Positions 1-5,675 of a stretch of DNA of 5,676 nt are shown here, in pieces. The position numbers were made by a program, and so were the translations under genes. The DNA comes from UBA2632 sp964452155 (GTDB taxonomy: Bacteria; Bacteroidota; Bacteroidia; Bacteroidales; Dysgonomonadaceae). The stretch lies in the NCBI GenBank assembly GCA_964452155.1, contig CAYVLC010000158.1, positions 1-5,676 on the forward strand, read 5' to 3'. Below the pieces are notes generated by a model. It searched no databases, was not told where the DNA came from, and saw only the letters and a list, made by a program, of their open reading frames with translations. The stretch's first letter is position 1, and the number at the start of each line of letters is the position of its first letter.

Positions 1-12
1 TGAACTTAAAAG

Positions 13-66
13 AACTATTGATGTTTTGGTATTTATTGATTTTTGGGTACCAAAGCATCAGTAGTT
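13..66. terminator. Long hairpin, likely transcription terminator
   Basis: Positions 13-31 pair with 48-66 in a continuous 19-bp stem with only two G-U wobbles (T18-G61 and T24-G55), closing a 16-nt T-rich loop at 32-47. On the plus strand the stem ends in TT and runs into a T-rich stretch (65-73). On the minus strand it is followed by CTTTTAAG. This is consistent with a terminator, possibly bidirectional, for a gene ending just before the window. Position 1-3 reads TGA, but no upstream gene can be seen. A transposon-end or attenuator role is not excluded. The stem is seen directly; the function is inferred. Confidence 0.5.
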
Positions 67-96
67 ATTTCTTATTATTATTATTAAATCTAGCCC

Positions 97-315
97 CCCG
101 TAGATTTATTGCTTGTGAGACCAAAATCTTATCTGTACCACCGTATATTTGGGTTTCATAAGAGGAAAGTCAAATTGGCTACTTTAGACTGACCATTGTA
201 AGATTATTTTAAAACTCACCGTCGTAGATTTGAGTTTCATGAGAGGTGTGGTCGTATTTACGAGCGTAGATTTGCAAAAATATCAGATGAAAATCAAATA
301 AACCGCTGTAGCTTT
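97..315. repeat. Decayed short-repeat array (CGTAGATTT type)
   Basis: The core CGTAGATTT occurs at 99-107, 223-231 and 265-273, with one-mismatch CGTATATTT at 142-150 and weaker TGTAGCTTT at 307-315. Intervals are 43, 81, 42 and 42 bp, so a ~41-bp period with one unit unrecognisable. Two units extend further: 148-165 and 229-246 share TTTGRGTTTCATRAGAGG exactly 81 bp apart. The sequence CGTAGATTTGAGTTTCAT resembles CGTAGATGAGCCTCAT of the main array at 726-1230, and the 11-mer TTGAGTTTCAT also occurs inside that array (829-839). I read this as an older, diverged array of the same family. Confidence 0.55.
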
Positions 316-603
316 AGTTATTGTGAAGATAAAGTGGAGTGTTACAGCCCGCAATCAGATTTTTGTAGTATAAAGCTCCAATTCTATCCAGTAGAAGTGT
401 TTTTAATCTCATAAGAGCTACATCTTACCGCTATAATAGAAACATGCCCCACTCTTCAGCTTAAATCGTCTCACATTTTCCCAAATGAGCACCAAAAAGG
501 GGTAAAATAGACTCGCAATGCCTGTTGAGACTAATACAACAGATAGATAAAAAAGATTTCAGCCAATTCAGCCATTATATATCTCTGAAAAAAAGCATCA
601 TTG
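316..603. other. Stretch without recognisable features
   Basis: No reading frame of useful length, tRNA, strong hairpin or clear repeat is visible here. The base composition is AT-rich and resembles its flanks. ATGAGC at 485-490 recalls half of the array palindrome but lacks the second arm. Confidence 0.5.
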
Positions 604-725
604 TATCTTTGCAAAATGACTATAGTTGAAAAAGAGAAAAAATCTCACTATGTTGGACTCATCAATTTCAAAAAAACTGTATTTGCTACATCTGCGCCCT
701 CATAAAACAGTATTTTACTGTTTTT
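604..725 (+). ncRNA. Candidate small transcript (promoter-like box to hairpin)
   Basis: TATCTTTG at 604-611 matches the Bacteroidota -7 consensus TAnnTTTG. The matching -33 box is weak: TCTG at 584-587 with a 16-bp spacer. About 95 nt downstream a hairpin followed by T residues could end transcription, giving a transcript of roughly 110 nt. Inside it an ATG at 616 opens a 29-codon frame ending at TAA 703-705; its peptide starts MTIVEKEKKSHYVG. The ATG lies only 5 nt after the -7 box, so translation would be leaderless or nearly so. It could be a small RNA, a tiny peptide gene or chance. I do not recognise the peptide. Confidence 0.25.
704..725 (+). terminator. AT-rich hairpin with T tail
   Basis: AAAACAGTA (704-712) pairs perfectly with TACTGTTTT (716-724) around a TTT loop and is followed by T-C-T-T. 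The 9-bp stem has only two G-C pairs, so it is a weak intrinsic-terminator candidate. It sits just left of the main repeat array. Confidence 0.35.
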
Positions 726-933
726 CTTCACTAATGAGCTTCATCTAACACGAATTTTCTATTTTTCGTCACAGATGAGCCTCATTTGGTCTGAAATATT
801 ATTTTTTGTCGTAGATGAGCCTCATAAATTGAGTTTCATCTATTTTTTCTCACAGATGAGCCTCATTTGGTGCAAAATTATTTTTTCTAACACAGATGAG
901 GCTCATAAATTGTATTTTATCTGTTTTTTGTCA

Positions 934-950
934 TAGATGAGCCTCATCTA
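934..950. promoter_or_regulatory. Longest palindromic site, 17 bp (copy 1)
   Basis: TAGATGAGCCTCATCTA is a perfect dyad with 8-bp arms around a central C, the longest in the array. An identical copy is at 1137-1153. In the other monomers the arms are 5-7 bp. The shape suits a DNA site for a symmetric dimer better than an RNA hairpin, because a single-base loop cannot form. That it binds a protein is inference. Confidence 0.4.
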
Positions 951-1136
951 GCACGATTTTGCTCTTTTTCTTCATAGATGAGCCTCATTTGGTCTGAAAT
1001 ATTATTTTTTGTCGTAGATGAGCCTCATAAATTGAGTTTCATCTATTTTTTCTCACAGATGAGCCTCATTTGGTGCAAAATTATTTTTTCTAACACAGAT
1101 GAGGCTCATAAATTGTATTTTATCTGTTTTTTGTCA

Positions 1137-1153
1137 TAGATGAGCCTCATCTA
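1137..1153. promoter_or_regulatory. Longest palindromic site, 17 bp (copy 2)
   Basis: This is the identical second copy of the 17-bp dyad, located in the E monomer of the second 203-bp unit, exactly 203 bp from the first. It has the same caveat: symmetry is seen, protein binding is inferred. Confidence 0.4.
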
Positions 1154-1180
1154 GCACGATTTTGCTCTTTTTCTTCATAG

Positions 1181-1357
1181 ATGAGCCTCATTTGCTCTGA
1201 AATATTATTTTTAGTCATAGATGAGCTCCAACATGTCAACAAATGTGCGAGAGAACAACGCCAATTTCATTATTTACTGAGAAAGAGCACAATATTTACC
1301 CGTCTCTTAAAACTTACAAGCAATGGCACATTAATGCATCATCTAATCTATCTATAG
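1181..1357 (+). CDS. Doubtful 58-codon frame starting in the array
   Basis: An ATG in the last complete core (1181) opens a frame of 58 codons that leaves the array and stops at TAG 1355-1357. The peptide begins MSLICSEILFLVIDEL. The same MSLIW-type start occurs in each full 203-bp unit (775-936 and 978-1139, 53 residues each), where the 81-bp dimer keeps the frame and gives a 27-residue repeat. The frames are rich in Phe, Ile and Leu, largely because of the T runs. There is no ribosome-binding signal, good promoter or recognised family. I consider chance more likely than coding. Confidence 0.12.
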   Translation: MSLICSEILFLVIDELQHVNKCAREQRQFHYLLRKSTIFTRLLKLTSNGTLMHHLIYL

Positions 1358-1726
1358 AGGCTTATTCCTGAAAACGATTGGGTGTGAAAACTTGCAAAGT
1401 TATTGATTTGTCTTTTTTCTGTGTAAGACATAAAGCGTTGTAACGTATTGATAAGATACGGTTGCAAAATAATTCTGATTATGAGAAAAGCATTTTTTAT
1501 TATCATAGCACATCTACAAACAGAAGTAGATTATTGTTATTCTATGAGCTAAAAACTATTCTTTCCGTGTAAGACGTATAAGTGCCCATTTCATCGGTCT
1601 GTGACTATTGGTATTACACTATTTAATATAAAAGGAATAGTATAAAAAGAATAAATGACTATCTTTACATATTAAATTACTTGCAATGTGCAGATATTCT
1701 AAAACAGATAGCACAAGGCCCTGTAA
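1231..1726. other. AT-rich intergenic stretch upstream of recJ
   Basis: There is no convincing gene here. One diverged direct repeat is visible: TTTCTGTGTAAGACATA around 1416-1432 and TTTCCGTGTAAGACGTA around 1562-1578, about 146 bp apart and sharing GTGTAAGAC. A short nested inverted repeat lies at 1503-1547 (TCATAG/CTATGA outside, ATCTAC/GTAGAT inside) but is poorly aligned. Neither has an obvious function. Confidence 0.4.
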
Positions 1727-1758
1727 TTTGATCTATACCTTATAAAAGATATTTTTTG
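1727..1758 (+). promoter_or_regulatory. Probable recJ promoter
   Basis: TTTG at 1727-1730 is followed after 19 bp by TATTTTTTG (1750-1758). This matches the Bacteroidota -33 / -7 arrangement (TTTG, about 19 bp, TAnnTTTG), except that the -7 box has one extra T before the G. Transcription would start near 1763-1768, leaving a leader of about 70 nt before recJ. It is the best candidate in the region, but not proven. Confidence 0.4.
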
Positions 1759-1772
1759 TAAAGCATAGTCAT

Positions 1773-1805
1773 ACTCACACACACTTTAGGCGCAAGGTGG
1801 TGAGT
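1773..1805 (+). promoter_or_regulatory. Small hairpin in the recJ leader
   Basis: ACTCAC (1773-1778) pairs with GTGAGT (1800-1805), and after a 3-nt bulge CAC (1782-1784) pairs with GTG (1797-1799), closing a 12-nt loop. It would lie in the 5' untranslated region between the proposed promoter and the recJ start. It is too short and too plain to call a riboswitch. A modest effect on translation or stability is possible. Confidence 0.2.
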
Positions 1806-1836
1806 TGTAGAAGAGAAAAAAATAACAACATATATA

Positions 1837-3561
1837 ATGATTAACAAATGGAACTTTTTAACCCTAACAAACGAACAACAGGACCAAAAAGATAAACTAA
1901 TAGACGAATTATCGATAGACCCTTACCTAGCAAAGCTATTGGTGCAGAGGGGTATAGATACTAAAGACAAGGCTTTTGATTTCTTCAATCCTGATTTGGC
2001 TAACCTGCACGATCCGTTTCTGTATCCAGACATGGACCTTGCCGTGAAACGTATCGAAAAGGCTATAGGTAACAAAGAGAGAATTCTTATTTATGGAGAC
2101 TACGATGTGGACGGTACCACTGCTGTAGCTCTCGTATATAAGTTTTTGCGCAGATTTACCAACAATATAGACTATTACATACCCGACAGATACGACGAGG
2201 GATACGGCATATCTTTTCAGGGTATCGATTATGCCGAGAAAACAAATGTGAAACTCGTTATAGCTCTTGATTGTGGCATAAAAGCTATCACCAAAATAGA
2301 TTATGCCAAGGAGAAGGGTATCGATTTTATCATTGGCGACCACCACATGCCCGATGATCAATTGCCAAAAGCTGTTGCGGTAGTCAATGCCAAGAGGGTC
2401 GATTCTATTTATCCCTACTCCGAGCTGTCGGGCTGTGGCGTTGGGTTTAAGATTGTACAAGCATTCTCCATTCAAAACAATCTGCCACTTTCTGAGATAA
2501 CAAACCTGCTAGACATGGTGGCTGTAAGTATTGCCTCAGATATTGTACCCATGACGGGCGAGAATCGCATACTTATGTATCATGGTTTGAAGCAACTCAA
2601 CTCAAATCCTAATTTTGGTCTGAAGGGTATCATTGATATTTGTAGGCTCAATAGAAAAGAGCTTGCCTTAGAAGATATTGTCTTCAAGATTGGGCCGCGC
2701 ATCAATGCATCGGGTCGAATGATGAATGGCAAAGAGGCCGTAGATCTTCTTTTATCGACCGACATGGCATCTGCTCGTATAAAAACCAAAAACATAGATA
2801 AGTACAACGAAGATAGGAGAGAGCTGGATAAAAAAATAACCAAGCAAGCCATTAACTACATAGATAATCATGTAAATATAGAATCCCTCAAAGGGATAGT
2901 AGTATATGATGAAACATGGCACAAGGGAATAGTAGGAATTGTGGCTTCTAGGCTCACCGAGCGATACTATCGGCCTGCAATTGTTCTCACCAAATCTAAT
3001 GGTATGATATCGGGTTCGGCACGGTCTGTTCTTGGGTTCGATGTGTATAAAGCAATAGAATCTTGTAGAGATATCTTAGAGAATTTTGGCGGACACACTT
3101 ACGCTGCAGGTTTATCTATGAAAGAAGAGCACCTAGAGGAGTTTAAAAGACGTTTCGAGGCCATCTCTTTTGATGAAATTGAGGTAGGTACTATTCGTCC
3201 ACAGCTACTCATAGATTTAGAAATACCGCTATCTTCTATAACGCATAGTTTTGTAGAAAGCCTGGCCAAGTTTGCGCCTTTTGGGCCTGATAATAGCAAC
3301 CCTGTATTTTTAACTCGCGGAGTGGTTGACGATGGCCGAAGCGAATTGGTTGGTAGAGGTCTGCAACACATAAAATTAGAAATAATAGATGCTACAATCG
3401 ATAAGCCCATGCAGGCTATTGCCTTTGGATTTGCTCGTTTTTTTAAAGATATAAAACAGTATCAACCAGTTGATATCTGCTACACAATAGAAAAAAACAG
3501 GCATAGTGGCGAGGCTTATACGCAATTAATGATTAAAGATATAAAGTTGTCTGTCATGTAA
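1837..3561 (+). CDS. recJ: Single-stranded-DNA-specific exonuclease RecJ
   Basis: RecJ degrades single-stranded DNA 5' to 3' in the cytoplasm, acting in RecF-pathway recombination, mismatch repair and repair of stalled forks. The 574-residue protein is full length (E. coli RecJ has 577). The DHH phosphoesterase core is intact: YGDYDVDG at 86-93 (Asp88, Asp90, Asp92), ALDCG with Asp145, DHH at 168-170, SGCGVGFK at 198-205 and Asp235 in ASDIVP; these Asp/His residues form the two-metal site. GPRINASGRM (286-295) and NEDRR (324-328) follow. The DHHA1 part carries WHKGIVGIVASR (361-372), SGSARS (392-397) and GGHTYAAG (418-425). PFGPDNSNPVF (481-491) leads into the C-terminal OB-like domain. The ATG at 1837 has an A-rich, Shine-Dalgarno-free leader normal for Bacteroidota, and MINKWNF fits family N-termini. 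recQ follows 43 bp downstream in the same direction. Confidence 0.97.
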   Translation: MINKWNFLTLTNEQQDQKDKLIDELSIDPYLAKLLVQRGIDTKDKAFDFFNPDLANLHDPFLYPDMDLAVKRIEKAIGNKERILIYGDYDVDGTTAVALVYKFLRRFTNNIDYYIPDRYDEGYGISFQGIDYAEKTNVKLVIALDCGIKAITKIDYAKEKGIDFIIGDHHMPDDQLPKAVAVVNAKRVDSIYPYSELSGCGVGFKIVQAFSIQNNLPLSEITNLLDMVAVSIASDIVPMTGENRILMYHGLKQLNSNPNFGLKGIIDICRLNRKELALEDIVFKIGPRINASGRMMNGKEAVDLLLSTDMASARIKTKNIDKYNEDRRELDKKITKQAINYIDNHVNIESLKGIVVYDETWHKGIVGIVASRLTERYYRPAIVLTKSNGMISGSARSVLGFDVYKAIESCRDILENFGGHTYAAGLSMKEEHLEEFKRRFEAISFDEIEVGTIRPQLLIDLEIPLSSITHSFVESLAKFAPFGPDNSNPVFLTRGVVDDGRSELVGRGLQHIKLEIIDATIDKPMQAIAFGFARFFKDIKQYQPVDICYTIEKNRHSGEAYTQLMIKDIKLSVM

Positions 3562-3604
3562 GGGCAGCTTTTCTATAAAGTTTGTCGCAACTTTGAGTGT
3601 AACT

Positions 3605-5530
3605 ATGCAATCTGAACTATTTCATCAAACCCTACAGAAATATTGGGGCTATTCTTCATTCAGACCACTGCAAGAAGAGATTATACAATCTGTCTATGAT
3701 AAGAAAGATACACTTGGACTGATGCCCACTGGTGGGGGCAAATCTCTCACCTTTCAGGTTCCTGCTATGGCAATGCAGGGCATCTGTTTGGTTGTAACTC
3801 CATTGATTGCTTTGATGAAAGATCAGGTTGACAACCTTAGAGAGCGAGGCATAAAAGCCGTGGCTATCTATTCGGGTATGAGTAGAGAACAGATTATTAC
3901 CACACTCGAAAACTGTATTTTTGGCAACTTCAAGTTCTTGTATGTCTCTCCAGAGCGACTCAGCTCTGATATTTTTCTGATTAAGCTACGTGCTATGAAT
4001 GTGTGTATGCTTGCTGTAGATGAGTCGCATTGCATCTCGCAATGGGGGTACGATTTTAGACCATCGTACCTCAATATTGCAGATATACGCACACAACTAC
4101 CCGGTGTGCCTGTGCTGGCGCTCACTGCAACAGCTACCAATGCAGTTGTAGCAGATATACAAGAAAAACTGCTTTTCGAAAAGCCCAATGTCTTTCGTAA
4201 AAGTTTTGAGCGGAAAAACCTGTCGTATGTTGTAAGGTATAGCGAAAACAAAGTAGCCGATCTTATAAATATACTCAACTCTGTAAGTGGCACTGCCATA
4301 GTGTATGTGCGCAGTAGAAAGGGCACCAAAGATATTGCAGAGGCCTTGGTAAGAAAAGGTATCAATGCCAGCTCTTTTCATGCAGGACTTTCGTATGAGG
4401 TGAAAACCTTGCGACAAAACCAATGGAAAGACAATACCTGCCGGGTCATTGTTTCTACCAATGCATTTGGCATGGGTATAGACAAACCCGATGTGCGTTT
4501 GGTCATCCACATGGATTTGCCCAATTCGCTGGAAGAGTATTACCAAGAAGCTGGCAGAGCAGGACGCGACGAGCAAAAGTCGTATGCTGTTGTTTTATGG
4601 AACAAGCAAGACCCCATCAATTTAAAGAAAAGAATTACAGATTCATTTCCATCCAAAGAGCATATATTGCGTGTTTATGAGTGTTTGGCCAATTATTATC
4701 AGATAGCAGCTGGTTCTGGCCTTGGCTTGGTGCTAGATTTTAATTTGGTTGAGTTTTGCACCACTTTTCATCTCTCTACCTTACAAACACATCATGCCCT
4801 AAAGATTCTGGCTCTTGCCGGCTATATTGAATACACAGATGAAGTAGATAGTCGTTCGCGACTAATATTTAGAGTCTATCGCAACGAACTATATACGCTT
4901 TCTCTCACCAAAGAGTACGACCAACTAATACATGTAATACTGCGCAACTACACAGGGGTTTTTACTGATGATGTTTATATAGATGAAGCTTTCATTGCAT
5001 TAAAAATTGGCAAAACACGCCAAGAGGTTTACGAAATGCTTACAACAATGTCAAAAGCCAAATACATTAATTATGTACCTCAGAAGAAAACCTCTTTCAT
5101 TATTTACACTACTTCAAGAGAAGAAAATCAGTTTGTGCAAATACCCAAGGCTGTTTACGAAAAGAGGAGGAAAAGATTTAAAGGCCGAATAGATGCAATG
5201 ATTGATTATGTTGAAAAAGAAAATCTTTGCAGAAGTAGAATGCTGCTTACCTATCTTGATGAACTGAAAACAAAAAACTGCGGTATCTGCGATGTTTGCT
5301 TAGCAAAAAATAAGGCAGGGCTATCTAATTACGAATTTGAAGAAATAAAGACTCTGTTATTGGAGTGCTTTTCTGATAAGGCTAGTTTTCGATTGACTGA
5401 ATTGGTCAATTGTGCAAAAAGTTCTTTTACAGAGAGCGAAAAGGTAATTTCTGTGTTGCGTTTTCTTATCGATAAAGAGATTTTCGAACTAGAAGATGAT
5501 ACCATTTCTCTGAAAGAACGAAAAAAATAG
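3605..5530 (+). CDS. recQ: ATP-dependent 3'-5' DNA helicase RecQ, Bacteroidota-type
   Basis: RecQ unwinds DNA 3' to 5' using ATP and supplies single strands for RecJ. Counting from ATG 3605 (641 residues), helicase motifs are complete: WGYSSFRPLQ (14-23, motif 0), PTGGGKS (41-47, Lys46), TPLIALMKDQV (65-75), DESH (139-142), the aromatic-rich loop SQWGYDFRP (145-153), LTATAT (173-178), FGMGIDKPDVR (288-298) and QEAGRAGRD (314-322). The zinc cysteines Cys542, Cys559, Cys562 and Cys565 keep the usual C-x16-C-x2-C-x2-C spacing but lie about 220 residues after motif VI, against about 50 in E. coli. The stretch between looks like added winged-helix material. There is no recognisable HRDC domain; about 75 residues follow the zinc site. 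An in-frame TTG at 3593 would add four residues, but the ATG fits family N-termini (MQ...LQKYWGY). No terminator separates it from recJ, so cotranscription is likely. Confidence 0.95.
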   Translation: MQSELFHQTLQKYWGYSSFRPLQEEIIQSVYDKKDTLGLMPTGGGKSLTFQVPAMAMQGICLVVTPLIALMKDQVDNLRERGIKAVAIYSGMSREQIITTLENCIFGNFKFLYVSPERLSSDIFLIKLRAMNVCMLAVDESHCISQWGYDFRPSYLNIADIRTQLPGVPVLALTATATNAVVADIQEKLLFEKPNVFRKSFERKNLSYVVRYSENKVADLINILNSVSGTAIVYVRSRKGTKDIAEALVRKGINASSFHAGLSYEVKTLRQNQWKDNTCRVIVSTNAFGMGIDKPDVRLVIHMDLPNSLEEYYQEAGRAGRDEQKSYAVVLWNKQDPINLKKRITDSFPSKEHILRVYECLANYYQIAAGSGLGLVLDFNLVEFCTTFHLSTLQTHHALKILALAGYIEYTDEVDSRSRLIFRVYRNELYTLSLTKEYDQLIHVILRNYTGVFTDDVYIDEAFIALKIGKTRQEVYEMLTTMSKAKYINYVPQKKTSFIIYTTSREENQFVQIPKAVYEKRRKRFKGRIDAMIDYVEKENLCRSRMLLTYLDELKTKNCGICDVCLAKNKAGLSNYEFEEIKTLLLECFSDKASFRLTELVNCAKSSFTESEKVISVLRFLIDKEIFELEDDTISLKERKK

Positions 5531-5549
5531 GAATGTTGTCTTGCTTTTG

Positions 5550-5580
5550 TTTGTGGTTTTTGTAAAAAGTACTATCTTTG
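5550..5580 (+). promoter_or_regulatory. Promoter of the tRNA-Arg gene
   Basis: TTTG (5550-5553), a 19-bp spacer and TATCTTTG (5573-5580) match the Bacteroidota primary-sigma consensus TTTG / TAnnTTTG perfectly. Transcription should start near 5585, leaving a short leader before the tRNA at 5602. It begins just 20 bp after the recQ stop, so the tRNA has its own promoter. It is the clearest taxonomic signal in the window. Confidence 0.75.
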
Positions 5581-5601
5581 CAGTCTCAAAAATATTGGAA
5601 T

Positions 5602-5675
5602 GGCCCCGTAGCTTAACTGAATAGAGTATCTGACTACGGATCAGAAGGTTCCAGGTTTGAATCCTGGCGGGGTCA
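5602..5675 (+). tRNA. tRNA-Arg, anticodon ACG
   Basis: The cloverleaf is complete at 74 nt. The acceptor GGCCCCG (5602-5608) pairs with CGGGGTC (5668-5674) with one G-U; the discriminator is A5675. The D stem is GCTT/GAGT (5611-5614 and 5624-5627) with wobbles at both ends. The anticodon stem TCTGA/TCAGA encloses loop CTACGGA with anticodon ACG at 5636-5638, which reads CGN arginine codons once A34 is converted to inosine by TadA. The T stem CCAGG/CCTGG encloses TTTGAAT. The loop has T56 rather than C56 and the D loop has A19 rather than G19, so the tertiary pair would be A-U. CCA does not appear to be encoded, as far as the one remaining base (C5676) shows. Confidence 0.95.

Larger units (their letters stand above)
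773..1178. repeat. Perfect 2 x 203-bp tandem duplication
   Basis: Positions 773-975 and 976-1178 are identical by eye. Identity continues 16 bp into the third, partial copy, so 773-991 equals 976-1194 (219 bp). The partial third copy (1179-1226) then differs from the second at 1195, 1213 and 1217 before homology ends. Perfect internal copies with diverged edges are typical of recent unequal exchange or slippage inside an older array, so copy number may vary between strains. Confidence 0.9.
726..1230. repeat. Tandem palindrome array with 203-bp higher-order unit
   Basis: Thirteen copies of an AGATGAG-C/G-CTCAT core start at 733 (degenerate), 773, 813, 854, 894, 935, 976, 1016, 1057, 1097, 1138, 1179 and 1219 (degenerate), so every 40-41 bp. 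The core is an inverted repeat, ATGAG and CTCAT around one base. Each core is followed by an AT-rich linker with a run of five or six T. Linkers fall into five types, A to E (40, 41, 40, 41 and 41 bp). A and C share TTTGG and B and D share AAATTG after the core, so the ABCDE unit of 203 bp contains two related 81-bp dimers plus E. A degenerate E-like copy flanks it on the left and a partial, mutated A on the right. No protein or RNA family is recognised. Confidence 0.9.

Noticed and set aside
144..274. Promoter -7 boxes TATATTTG (144-151) and TAGATTTG (225-232, 267-274)
   Set aside because: They match TAnnTTTG but lie inside the decayed repeat cores, lack a TTTG box 17-21 bp upstream, and lead to no gene.
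773..1230. CRISPR array
   Set aside because: The conserved core is only 13 bp, the linkers are themselves repeated and related (A like C, B like D), and no cas gene is present. CRISPR needs longer repeats with unique spacers.
97..1230. Replication origin with iterons
   Set aside because: No DnaA boxes close to TTATCCACA were seen (TTATCTGTA at 129-137 differs at three positions), and there is no rep gene or dnaA/dnaN context.
1481..1552. 23-codon frame starting MRKAFFIIIAHLQ
   Set aside because: It is short, has no leader signal beyond a poor TACGGTTG box at 1457-1464, and no family resemblance. Chance is likely in AT-rich DNA.
1936..3410. Minus-strand frames of 90-179 codons inside recJ
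   Set aside because: They overlap intact RecJ catalytic motifs and show no family features of their own.
3574..3584. Separate recQ promoter (TATAAAGTTTG)
   Set aside because: The spacing inside the -7 box is wrong and no -33 TTTG lies at a suitable distance. Cotranscription with recJ is simpler.
3868..4576. Minus-strand frames of 159-165 codons inside recQ
   Set aside because: They lie opposite a complete helicase gene with every motif in place and have no recognisable domains. They are antisense shadows.
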